Origin: a virus
DNA: 32,342 nucleotides
Strand: one strand, 5' to 3'
Virus record (IMG/VR): IMGVR_UViG_3300039159_000068
Coordinates: 4,165-36,506 of that record
This document shows, piece after piece, positions 14,893 to 22,229 of the stretch (within the stretch, counting starts at the first letter, position 1; each line of letters begins with the position of its first letter). The position numbers were made by a program, and so were the translations under genes. The notes below the pieces were generated by a model. The model was not told the origin of the DNA, ran no database searches, and worked only from the letters and a program-made list of their open reading frames with translations.

Positions 14893-15507
14893 TTAAATTT
14901 CGGCCCGTGCCCTAAGCAACCGAGCCAGTTCATCCGCACCATCGACAGCGCCGCGCGTGTCCTTGATGCCGTAATACCCGTCCGCCAGAAGCTTCCGGGC
15001 TACCGAACGGGAAAACCCAGCGCGAAGCGTGAGCATCCGTTCAATCTCGTCGCGCGGCATGTCAGCAGCCTTCACCGCGTCAACGCGTGCCATCTCGTTC
15101 ATCGGGAAAGTCACAAGGGACACTTCCCACAAATCCGCCTGCATGATGATCCGCTTGCCGTTGCGATCCATGCTCTTGACGATGCGATAGCCGATTGACA
15201 GCCCGTCAATCGCGCCCGCCTTGGCCAGTTCATAAGCCTCGGCACCCTTGCGGATGGTCGTCAGAAGCCGCCCCTTGACGCGAAGCCCCTTGCCGTCCTC
15301 GGCCATCTCATCCCAGACGCCGATCACGTCAGCAGCGTCGTGCTGCATGAGCATCTTCACCTTGCGCCCGGATTGAAGCGACGTGGTGAAAGCGCCTTGC
15401 GCCACAATGTCGTTGCCGTTGTCCGTCACATCAAAAACCGAGCCGTAGCCTTCGATCACGCCTTGATCGTCAGCCTTCCACTCCAGTTCAAGGTGCTTGT
15501 ATTCCAT
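14893..15507 (-). CDS. HK97-type prohead protease
   Basis: The protein has 204 residues. AGGAGG six bases before the ATG at 15507 decides the start; the open frame reaches 15561. The triad pattern of prohead proteases is seen: KMLMQHD with His56, IDGLSIGY with Ser104 and ADLWEVS with Glu129. It cuts the capsid delta domain. The gene overlaps the end of portal by 20 bases and precedes the capsid. Confidence 0.93.
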   Translation of the reverse strand: MEYKHLELEWKADDQGVIEGYGSVFDVTDNGNDIVAQGAFTTSLQSGRKVKMLMQHDAADVIGVWDEMAEDGKGLRVKGRLLTTIRKGAEAYELAKAGAIDGLSIGYRIVKSMDRNGKRIIMQADLWEVSLVTFPMNEMARVDAVKAADMPRDEIERMLTLRAGFSRSVARKLLADGYYGIKDTRGAVDGADELARLLRARAEI

Positions 15508-16708
15508 TGGTTGCCTCCTGGGGATGCATTGCACCCCGTGAAACCGTATTGGCCCAGCCATCAGACACAGGATTAAGCCCCATTTCGGCCCGGATTTCGT
15601 TGACTGTCATCCATGCGGACTGCCCACCGGCGCCAAGCGCCTTGGTGTAGTAATCGGCCTGATCCTTGAAGTCGCCGCGGAGAAGGTTGCGCTCATCAAG
15701 ATCAATCGTCAGGCCGGTTACGTTGCCCAGAATGTCGCGGTTTGCCGCCTGCTCAAAGCGTTCGATCCACGGGCCAAGCGTGTGAATGACGTGCATCCTA
15801 AACATCTGCTCGGCGCTGGCATACGTCGCGGCTTTATCGGCCTGCATCAGCATGATCGGCTGAACCCGAAGCGCCCGCGCGATCTCCTCAATCTGCAAGC
15901 GCCGCGTTTCAATGTGCTGCGCGTCAACGCTCGTCATCGTCATCGAAGAAAACTTTGCGTCACCGTCCAGAACAGCAATTCCGCCATCGCCGTTAGGCCC
16001 GTAGCGGTCTTGCCATGTTTCGCGCAGCTTCTGAGCCGTCTCCGGTGCTAATTTCTGTGCAAAAGACAGGATTCCCGAGGGTTTACCGCCGTTGCCAGCC
16101 AGCTTTGATTGTTGCTTCTCCAGCGCGCGGGAAAGCCCGATCGCCTCGCGCGCCTGCCGCACGGCGGGTATTGCCTTGAACCCATCCAAGGACGGGCCGC
16201 GAAGGTAGAAAACCTGGTCCAATTCAAAGAATTCGTGCGACTTGTCCGAGTGGTCTACCCTGATATTAAGGGTCCAGTCGGACCGCTGCTCAACCGACCA
16301 TGACCCAACCGGGACTGGAAGCAGCTCCCGGACCTCTCCATTTACTACATTCTTGATCGCAATCGCGCCCTCGCCGAGAACCGCGTTGAAAATCATCCCC
16401 TCGCGAAACTCATAGGACGTTTGCCATGCGTTCGGTCGCACAGCCAACAGCCGGTGTGCCCAATGGTCGGGCTGCTGCTGCCATACGCTCAGGCCGGAAG
16501 CTTCATCCTGAGATACGGACATAACCCTGACGGGCATTTGCCCAATGCCCTCGGCGATAACCCTTGCGCCGCAAAAAACTGCCGTCACATCAAGCGCCGT
16601 GCGCTCGTTTACAGTCTCGCCCGAGTAAGTGCCCCACCCGATCCATCCAGCCATCGCGCCGAGCTGGCTGACGGTGTAGGTCGTGCTTTTCTTCAGCCAT
16701 CCAAACAT
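15488..16708 (-). CDS. Portal protein, HK97 family
   Basis: The protein has 406 residues. It has the typical beginning (FGWLKK...), VNERTALDVTAVFCGARVIA, 'MPVRV', 'WQTSYEFREGM' and MLMQADKAATYASAEQMFRM. It forms the dodecameric ring through which DNA enters. The ATG overlaps the TerL stop by one base (TGATG); a TTG at 16711 is less likely. Confidence 0.95.
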   Translation of the reverse strand: MFGWLKKSTTYTVSQLGAMAGWIGWGTYSGETVNERTALDVTAVFCGARVIAEGIGQMPVRVMSVSQDEASGLSVWQQQPDHWAHRLLAVRPNAWQTSYEFREGMIFNAVLGEGAIAIKNVVNGEVRELLPVPVGSWSVEQRSDWTLNIRVDHSDKSHEFFELDQVFYLRGPSLDGFKAIPAVRQAREAIGLSRALEKQQSKLAGNGGKPSGILSFAQKLAPETAQKLRETWQDRYGPNGDGGIAVLDGDAKFSSMTMTSVDAQHIETRRLQIEEIARALRVQPIMLMQADKAATYASAEQMFRMHVIHTLGPWIERFEQAANRDILGNVTGLTIDLDERNLLRGDFKDQADYYTKALGAGGQSAWMTVNEIRAEMGLNPVSDGWANTVSRGAMHPQEATNGIQAP

Positions 16709-19530
16709 CAAAGCACCATCAACCCATTCTCTTCGATATAGGACGGCAGGTGAACGCCAGCCCGCGCCGTCGCCGCGCCAACAGCCATCGCCAATGCAAC
16801 TGCCATGTCTATCCTCGCCGTCGACTTGTGTTTTGTAAACCGCCGCAAATCCGCTGGCGAACGGTCAAACGTAGCCGACATGACAGCCGACCGAAGCGCC
16901 GGGTTAACATGCACCCTGATCCGCTTTTCCATGATCAGCGTTTCCAGTTCATCCACCGAACCCGGCATCCAAAGTTGGATTTCCTCGCCGTCATCAGTCT
17001 CGCGCTTGCGTTTATTCCAGCCCTGCGGATGGTCAAGGATTGGCAGGCTTGCGCCCATGTCGCCAAGGATGCCCTCGAAGTCGCCAATCAGGTAATTGTC
17101 ATACGCCACGAAGTCCAAATCATAGGCGTCCGCATCGTCAAGCAAATCCTGCGCGACAAAATCCAGCCGCGTTTTCTTGCCCGGCGTGGCGGTCACATAT
17201 CCAGCCTCTGCCCACAAGTGATAGGGCGCACCGTCCTTCTCAGCCCGTGCCAGCATCGTGTCCGCTGGCGTGTAGCCGTGAACGAAAGCTGCAAAATTGG
17301 GCTTCCCGTCTTCGGTCTGCCCGTCATCAAACAGCAAAGCCTTGGCGGTAAGGTCGGTCTTGGCCGAAAGATCGAGACCACCCCAACACTTCTTGCCCGC
17401 AAAGTCCTCAATCGTCAGGCCGGGGTCTTCCACCGACTGCCACATGTCGCGGCTGATCCACGCCGATTCCGCATCTGTCCATTGGCAGAAGTGCAAGCGC
17501 CGGATGCCGTTTGCCTTCGCCGCAATGTCCTTCGCCTGCTTGACTTGGATTGCCAGATATTCGGCTGTAATCGTCACGCCCAGAAGCGGGTTTGCCTTAA
17601 TCCAGCAGGATGGGTCAGTGAAGGGATCGTCCTTGTCGTCAAGCGCGCAGACATAGGCGAAGGCCGTGTCGTCATCGACCTCGCCCGCCGCAACCGCAAC
17701 CGCGTGCTTGCGTTCCTGCCAGCAAATGCTTTTACGGTCGCTGCCCGAGTTGGTAATCATCACCAGCAACGGCTGTTCCCGAAACTTGAAACCTCGCTCT
17801 AGGATCTCGATCACGCCGCCGTCAGGATGCTCGTGGACCTCATCACAAAGTGCAAAATGTGGACGCGGCCCTGAACCTGTCTTTTTCGTTTCACGCGATA
17901 CCGGGCGAAAGAAACTGCCCGACTTCATGTGCGCCAAGTTGTATTCCCGGCCCGGCCCGCCAGATCTGCGGATGACCCGATCCAGCGCCGGGGCCTTGTC
18001 AACCATGCCGACAGCATCACGGAATAGAATGCCCGCCTGCTCCTTTGTCGCGCCTGCCGCATAAATCTGCGCCGCGGCCTCGCCGTCCGATACCATGCCA
18101 TAAAGACCAATCGCGCCGACGAACGGTGAGTTATGGGTCGGAACCATTTCGCGCCCGCAAAGGAACATGCTGTCGGCAGAGTTCACAGTGATGCATCGGA
18201 CCGCAACGCTTGGAACCGGGCGGCACGCAACGATGCGCCGATCTGATGAAAGCCTGCGGCGTTCGTGTGCTTTTACCTGTCTCTCTGCCTTCCGGGCCAG
18301 CTTGAATACGGGGGTGTCCCAAGGCGCGAAGAAACACACCCGATACTTTGCGCTGATGTCCCTGCCATTCAGAGTGGCGCGACCTTCAATCAAGCTAGCC
18401 TTCAACCCAAGAGAAAGAGCCAGTTCCAGAACGCCGTCGGCGAGCGACTTGTTTGTCGCCGTGTATTCGCACTGCCCCGTCTTTGCGATGCTGCCGTCTG
18501 TGTCCATCAAACCTTGCAGTAGAGCCAAACGCTGCGCCTTGGACCCGCGAAGGTATGCCTGTGGGATGTGCTTATTTCTCAAGACAGACAGGCTGCGCAG
18601 CCGCTCCATAAGTGTGTTGCCGCGAACGCCGCGACCCTCGCTAAGTGAATAGCGGCCAGTTGTGTTCGAGTGCCGTTTCTGCTGGAGCACAGCCTGACCG
18701 CAAGCTGCAATCTCTTCTAAGATTTGGTGGTCGTCATAGGCACAGGTCAGACGGGCGCAGTCGCTATCACCATCCCCCAGCCAAGCGCCCAGAACATAAG
18801 GTGGAACAGTGAAGGACGCTTCTGGCAAATCAAGCGCGCCACATAGTGAAACGCTATGGTTGGCAGATTGATATTTCCCGTTAGAGTTTCGCAGGGTTTC
18901 CGCAATCTCGCGCGTCGTTTTGATTGTTACGCCGCCCGGTTTAGGCCTGCGGTGTTCAGTCTCCCAAAGGTGTTCGGCAGACGCAACAATCACCGCGCCG
19001 TCGTCAAACTTGACCTCGTAGCAGTCGCGGTCGAACGAAAAGGGATGCGCGTGCGAGACGCGGCACGGTTTCCCGTCGCTGCCTAGCACTTCATCACCAT
19101 CGGACAGCGCGCCCATTGTCGTCCAGCCTGTTGGCGTCGGGATAGGTGTATCAACCGCCAACGCCTTGCCGTTTCCCTTGCCTTGCTCGATGTAAGCCCG
19201 GCGAAACCTTCGCTTGCCAGTCTTGGCCCACTTCCACCCGAACAAAGAACCAGCCGTGAATTGCTGCGAAGGCTCAAGGTTGAATGGCCGACCGTCAAAC
19301 TGGCCGTCACTCAGCCGCAGAACCGTGCCGCAGAACCGATAGAACCTTTCAGCCGCCGCTGTATCCCACACCAGCCCGCGCTTTGGCCCGTCGACCAGAT
19401 CCCGCATATGCCGCGCGCACGCATCCCGAACGTGCGGCCCCGCTACGATCTCGCCCGCGATGACCGACTGCGCGTAGGCTGTCGCCGGGTCAGTTGATAA
19501 ATTCATCGGCGGGATCTTGGCCTTCTTCAT
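16708..19530 (-). CDS. terL: Terminase large subunit with intein in Walker A
   Basis: The precursor has 940 residues. Residues 1-122 and 468-940 are the extein (595 residues after splicing), the usual TerL size. The Walker A Q-GKGNGK-S is split: Lys122 ends the N-extein, and Ser468 starts the C-extein. Walker B is ALCDEV (Asp563, Glu564). The nuclease metal ligands fit Asp720 (GLDLSAKTDL), Asp811 (FVAYDNY) and Asp909 (RIDMAV). The motor cuts concatemers and packages DNA through the portal. Starts possible: ATG 19530 or ATG 19506; no Shine-Dalgarno decides. The gene begins inside the TerS gene. See the intein entry for the insert. Confidence 0.93.
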   Translation of the reverse strand: MKKAKIPPMNLSTDPATAYAQSVIAGEIVAGPHVRDACARHMRDLVDGPKRGLVWDTAAAERFYRFCGTVLRLSDGQFDGRPFNLEPSQQFTAGSLFGWKWAKTGKRRFRRAYIEQGKGNGKALAVDTPIPTPTGWTTMGALSDGDEVLGSDGKPCRVSHAHPFSFDRDCYEVKFDDGAVIVASAEHLWETEHRRPKPGGVTIKTTREIAETLRNSNGKYQSANHSVSLCGALDLPEASFTVPPYVLGAWLGDGDSDCARLTCAYDDHQILEEIAACGQAVLQQKRHSNTTGRYSLSEGRGVRGNTLMERLRSLSVLRNKHIPQAYLRGSKAQRLALLQGLMDTDGSIAKTGQCEYTATNKSLADGVLELALSLGLKASLIEGRATLNGRDISAKYRVCFFAPWDTPVFKLARKAERQVKAHERRRLSSDRRIVACRPVPSVAVRCITVNSADSMFLCGREMVPTHNSPFVGAIGLYGMVSDGEAAAQIYAAGATKEQAGILFRDAVGMVDKAPALDRVIRRSGGPGREYNLAHMKSGSFFRPVSRETKKTGSGPRPHFALCDEVHEHPDGGVIEILERGFKFREQPLLVMITNSGSDRKSICWQERKHAVAVAAGEVDDDTAFAYVCALDDKDDPFTDPSCWIKANPLLGVTITAEYLAIQVKQAKDIAAKANGIRRLHFCQWTDAESAWISRDMWQSVEDPGLTIEDFAGKKCWGGLDLSAKTDLTAKALLFDDGQTEDGKPNFAAFVHGYTPADTMLARAEKDGAPYHLWAEAGYVTATPGKKTRLDFVAQDLLDDADAYDLDFVAYDNYLIGDFEGILGDMGASLPILDHPQGWNKRKRETDDGEEIQLWMPGSVDELETLIMEKRIRVHVNPALRSAVMSATFDRSPADLRRFTKHKSTARIDMAVALAMAVGAATARAGVHLPSYIEENGLMVL
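18130..19164 (-). other. Intein with LAGLIDADG homing endonuclease, class 3 (WCT) type
   Basis: Residues 123-467 of the TerL precursor (345 residues) form an intein. It starts with Ala (ALAVDTPIPTPTGWTTMGAL), not the usual Cys or Ser, and ends VPTHN before Ser468. The WCT set is present: Trp189 in block B (AEHLW), Cys446 in block F (VRCITV) and Thr465 in block G (PTHN). This marks class 3 splicing, where the block F Cys starts a branched intermediate. LAGLIDADG blocks are VLGAWLGDGD (246-255) and LLQGLMDTDG (337-346), both with their acidic residues, so the homing endonuclease looks intact. It interrupts the ATP-binding loop, the most conserved site. Confidence 0.9.
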
Positions 19531-19870
19531 CCGGCGCTTGCACCTTGCTACGATCTACCGGCGTCCCGCCCATAGAACTCAACAACATTCTCATTTGCGC
19601 AAACACCGCGACCGGGCATTCGGGGTCAGTGTCAATCACGCTTTGCAGCATAACCGCCAGCCCAACCACGCGCCGATCCGACCTGCCAAGCCAAGGCATG
19701 TCCTCGTTGAACTCATTCCAGATTTCCACCTGGTCGGGCGTGAACCGCTTAGGCGCCGGGCCGAGCGATTTAACCTTAGGCTCCTTGCGATCTGCAAATC
19801 GGCCAGCGTTCTTAGCTACTGCGCCAGTGATCTTTGCCACCGCCTGCGGTAGCCTTGGACGGCCTGCCAT
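19490..19870 (-). CDS. terS: Terminase small subunit, P27-like
   Basis: The protein has 126 residues and starts MAGRPRLPQAVAKITG. GGAG lies eight bases upstream of the ATG at 19870; the frame is open to 19915. The opening GRPRLP and the stretch LGPAPKRFTPDQVEIWNEF follow P27-family small terminases, which recognise pac or cos DNA and regulate TerL. It overlaps terL. Confidence 0.8.
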   Translation of the reverse strand: MAGRPRLPQAVAKITGAVAKNAGRFADRKEPKVKSLGPAPKRFTPDQVEIWNEFNEDMPWLGRSDRRVVGLAVMLQSVIDTDPECPVAVFAQMRMLLSSMGGTPVDRSKVQAPDEEGQDPADEFIN

Positions 19871-19961
19871 TTCAAAAGCTCCATTTTGTGGACGTGTCAA
19901 AAAGGCTTTCCACACCGGTCCCCCGTCGAGTCTTTCCAGACTTTCGCCCCCCCCCTGCCCG
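19871..19961. other. Noncoding gap between HNH and TerS genes; possible cos region
   Basis: This 91-base gap holds a run of nine C (19947-19955) and a short inverted repeat AGTCT-GGAA-AGACT read on the minus strand. In many HNH-carrying phages the cos site lies between HNH and the small terminase. No proof of cos is seen here: no known cos sequence is recognised. Confidence 0.35.
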
Positions 19962-20756
19962 TTAATTCACCGCCCACCATGCCTTTACGGCCTCGATTTG
20001 GCTGTGCATTGCCTCTTTGCGGTCTGGATCTGCCTTGATACGGGCGATGCAAACGCTTTCAGGCGTGCGCAACAGATGGATTGTGACGTTTCCGAGCGCA
20101 TCTCGCCATGCGTTGCGCTCGTCTTGGGTTGGTGCGGTCGCGATTAGGTAGCATATGCCGTTTGTCTTTCGGCTCAGTGCGCGTATTTCCACGTCACGCA
20201 GGCTGAACGCGGCCCGGTATATCTCTTTTCTTGTGTCCCACTTCGTTCCGCCCACTCGCTCTCGCAGCAGATCGAAGTCGATCACCGTGTCTTCGGTCTT
20301 TGCGTTGGCCTCGATGTAAGTTGACTTGCCTGCCGCTGGTGGGCCTGACACCAGCACCACAGGAATGCCGCTTGGCCTCACGCCGTCTGGTATGCTGTAG
20401 CCCCACCGCTTCGGGCCGGTTGGCCACCCGTCTGCGCTGATGGTTATCTTGGCGCGGCCTGATCCGCGTTCGATTGCGCTCTTGGCGTCGTGGCAGTCGC
20501 GGCACAGGCTTTCGAGGTTGCCTGGCTCGTCGTCGCCGCCCTTGGACTTAGCGACGATGTGGTCGACTGCGTGGTCGTAGGGCTGCAAGCCAAGTGGTGT
20601 CAGTCGTCCGTCACGATTGCAGGCTTGGCACAGATACATGTCGCGCTTGAGTATCGACAGGCGCAGCTTGGTCCATGCTGTTCCGTATCCACGGTCATGG
20701 CGTGATCCGTGGTTGCCTTTCCATCCGCCGTTGGGTTTAGTGACAGGATCATCCAC
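19962..20756 (-). CDS. HNH endonuclease fused to a P-loop kinase-like domain
   Basis: The protein has 264 residues. The N-terminal domain (about 15-100) is HNH with CQACNRDG (Cys43, Cys46), DHIVAKSKGG (His66), and CRDCHDAK (Cys85, Cys88, His89). The C-terminal domain (about 125-264) has Walker A VSGPPAAGKST (137-146 region), a DFD segment (160-162), and a helical lid typical of AAA or polynucleotide/nucleoside-kinase-like proteins. Start GTG at 20756: no ATG fits. HNH proteins next to terminase help cos cleavage and packaging; the added ATP/kinase domain may phosphorylate or repair ends. The fusion is an inference about function. Confidence 0.82.
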   Translation of the reverse strand: MDDPVTKPNGGWKGNHGSRHDRGYGTAWTKLRLSILKRDMYLCQACNRDGRLTPLGLQPYDHAVDHIVAKSKGGDDEPGNLESLCRDCHDAKSAIERGSGRAKITISADGWPTGPKRWGYSIPDGVRPSGIPVVLVSGPPAAGKSTYIEANAKTEDTVIDFDLLRERVGGTKWDTRKEIYRAAFSLRDVEIRALSRKTNGICYLIATAPTQDERNAWRDALGNVTIHLLRTPESVCIARIKADPDRKEAMHSQIEAVKAWWAVN

Positions 20757-20767
20757 AGGAGACCCAC

Positions 20768-21025
20768 ATGCGCATTATAGTCGCCTTTGCCTTTGTCGCT
20801 TCACTTGCCGCCTGCGTCCGCACCATCGACACGCCCGCCATCACGGGATTCAATGGCGACATGGTGTTGCTGCAAGGTGCTGGGCTATACGCTGGAGGCG
20901 CGCCTTTGCCAGAGCACACCGAGGCGGCTCAGGAGTTGTGCGCCACGAGGGACAAGGACGCGCGCTTTGGATCGTCGCGCCGCGTCGGCGAATTGCGCCT
21001 GGAATACACGTTCATCTGCCTTTGA
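20768..21025 (+). CDS. Small plus-strand lipoprotein, likely moron
   Basis: The protein has 85 residues. MRIIVAFAFVASLAACVRTI has a signal peptide with lipobox LAAC at Cys16. The mature part has two Cys (one in QELCATRD, one in FICL), possibly a disulfide. AGGAG lies six bases before the ATG. It is the only gene on the plus strand between 0.3 and 30.8 kb. Convergent to 21036-21188 and divergent from the HNH gene (start 12 bases away). A plus-strand gene among minus genes that encodes an envelope lipoprotein is the moron/lysogenic-conversion layout, such as superinfection exclusion. No family is recognised. Confidence 0.75.
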   Translation: MRIIVAFAFVASLAACVRTIDTPAITGFNGDMVLLQGAGLYAGGAPLPEHTEAAQELCATRDKDARFGSSRRVGELRLEYTFICL

Positions 21026-21035
21026 GGGCAGCGCA

Positions 21036-21188
21036 TCACTTGAGGTTGTAATACAGCACAGCGCCGTCTTTGCCGGTGATGGCAACGCGTTCTTGCGCGG
21101 CGGGCTGTTCGTTAGGGCCGAAGGTTGCGGTGCCTGCGCCGATTGCAGACACGATCAGCACGGCCTTGACGATTGCGAGCAATTCCAT
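21036..21188 (-). CDS. Small membrane protein
   Basis: The protein has 50 residues (MELLAIVKAVLIVSAIGAGT...). It has one hydrophobic N-terminal helix and then a short soluble tail that ends with TGKDGAVLYYNLK. GAGG five bases before the ATG at 21188 decides the start. It is the first gene after the terminator at 21217-21245, so it belongs to the late operon by read-through or a separate promoter. Function unknown. Confidence 0.6.
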   Translation of the reverse strand: MELLAIVKAVLIVSAIGAGTATFGPNEQPAAQERVAITGKDGAVLYYNLK

Positions 21189-21216
21189 GTGGGCCTCGTG
21201 GTGTTGGGGGAAACGC

Positions 21217-21245
21217 AAAAAGCGGCCACCTTTTCAGGAAGCCGC
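21217..21245 (-). terminator. Rho-independent terminator between early and late blocks
   Basis: On the minus strand GCGGCTTCCT pairs with AGGTGGCCGC (one mismatch, one G-U) around a GAAA-like loop. TTTTT (21221-21217) follows directly. It lies about 40 bases after the stop at 21284 and 30 bases before the ATG at 21188, so it would end the replication-block transcript unless antiterminated. Confidence 0.7.
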
Positions 21246-21259
21246 CTCGCATTGTATCC

Positions 21260-21287
21260 ACCCTACCACCGATTGTGCTGCTGTCAA
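21260..21287 (-). promoter_or_regulatory. Candidate late promoter (TTGACA / TAGGGT)
   Basis: On the minus strand a perfect TTGACA (21287-21282) is followed by 16 bases and TAGGGT (21265-21260), only a half match to TATAAT. It overlaps the stop of the 21284 gene and lies just ahead of the terminator. That order (promoter, then terminator, then late genes) resembles lambda pR'-tR'. The -10 is poor, so this is tentative. Confidence 0.4.
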
Positions 21288-21892
21288 GGGGTTGTGTGTA
21301 GTTGGCGCAGCGCCTCCACCGCCAGCTTGCCAAGCGCGGTTGGGCTGCGGTCACGCCAGAGCGATGCGTCACCCATGAAGCCGTCAAGCGCCCCGCGCAA
21401 GGCCCAGATCATCTGCGGGAATGTCATCGCCTTCATGCGCGCATCCCATGCGGCCCATACTGACTTGGCGGCTGCAACGCGCTCGTCATGCGTGCGCATG
21501 TCCACCCGCAGGGATGGGTCGGTCTCCAGCCGATCAGGGATGAAGCCAATTGCCGCGCCTTGCGGGTTGCCGGTCTGGCCCACGTAGATCATGCGATAGT
21601 TTCGGTGCGCCGCGCTGATCGCGCCCCATGCGTCCAGAAGCTGTGCGCGCTCGTCGCCGTGGGTCAGGTGGACAATGCAGCGCCCCAGGTCGGTTTCCTG
21701 CGCGGGATCAAGCGCGTCCTTGCCGGTTAGGCCGGTATGGCGCTCACGGGCGGCTAAGGCTGTCATGCGTGCATCCTCCGGTGGTTGGTTGGTGTGGGTT
21801 CGGTCGCGGCCCGATGGGCGCTGGCTGACGGATTGACCGCCCGCGAGGCTGATGGCGCGCTTGCGGGCGCGGCGTTGGTTCTTGCTGATCAT
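21284..21892 (-). CDS. Phage protein of unknown function
   Basis: The protein has 202 residues. The ATG at 21892 overlaps the TGA of the small gene before it (ATGA), which supports this start. An internal ATG at 21766 has GGAGG eight bases upstream and could give a 160-residue form. The first 43 residues are basic and disordered. The rest has helical sections (DERAQLLDAWGAISAAHRNY, VGQTGNPQGAAIGFIPDRLE). I do not recognise the family. It is the last gene before the block terminator. Confidence 0.65.
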   Translation of the reverse strand: MISKNQRRARKRAISLAGGQSVSQRPSGRDRTHTNQPPEDARMTALAARERHTGLTGKDALDPAQETDLGRCIVHLTHGDERAQLLDAWGAISAAHRNYRMIYVGQTGNPQGAAIGFIPDRLETDPSLRVDMRTHDERVAAAKSVWAAWDARMKAMTFPQMIWALRGALDGFMGDASLWRDRSPTALGKLAVEALRQLHTTP

Positions 21893-22014
21893 CGCGCGCC
21901 CAAATCCTGCGCCACAGCGCGGTTACTGCCCTTCCGGGCATCCGCACCGCCTGAAACGCGACCTGCCCCCGTGTCGGCGCTAAAAGCCGGGTTTCCCGTC
22001 AATCTATCGGCCAT
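21889..22014 (-). CDS. Small coupled protein, 41 residues
   Basis: The frame MADRLTGNPAFSADTGAGRV... ends at a TGA that overlaps the next ATG (ATGA). AAGGA lies seven bases before its ATG at 22014, and its start lies within the 3' end of the gene before it. Tight coupling on both sides supports a real gene. Gly/Ala/Asp-rich, no visible domain, function unknown. Confidence 0.5.
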   Translation of the reverse strand: MADRLTGNPAFSADTGAGRVSGGADARKGSNRAVAQDLGAR

Positions 22015-22229
22015 GGGTCGGTTCCTTTGCTGCGTGTGATGCCCGCGCGGCGGTCCGCCGTGCGCAGACGCTTGCCGAGTGCGTAGCTGCGGAACCCGTT
22101 TTGCGTGCGCTGCCGTGGGTCCATCGTGCTGTCGGACATGACGCCCTGCGGGATGATCGTAGGCTCGGGGATGGCGGCGGGGTCGATGCCGTATTCAGCC
22201 GCAAGGCGCGCGCGGTCATGGGCGGTCAT
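21999..22229 (-). CDS. Small phage protein of unknown function
   Basis: The protein has 76 residues (MTAHDRARLAAEYGIDPAAI...). AGGAG lies eight bases before the ATG, which also overlaps the TGA of the methyltransferase (ATGA). The second half is basic (RTQNGFRSYALGKRLRTADRR) and could bind nucleic acid or a partner. It may be a small accessory protein; a control role near the switch from early to late genes is only inference. Confidence 0.6.
   Translation of the reverse strand: MTAHDRARLAAEYGIDPAAIPEPTIIPQGVMSDSTMDPRQRTQNGFRSYALGKRLRTADRRAGITRSKGTDPWPID

Noticed and set aside
13853-14896. Long plus-strand frame opposite the capsid gene (347 residues)
   Set aside because: It lies fully antisense to the HK97 capsid gene, which is certain, and has the composition of a codon-bias shadow.
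16750-17802. Long plus-strand frame opposite terL (350 residues)
   Set aside because: It is antisense to the TerL C-extein; no start signal or domain pattern is seen.
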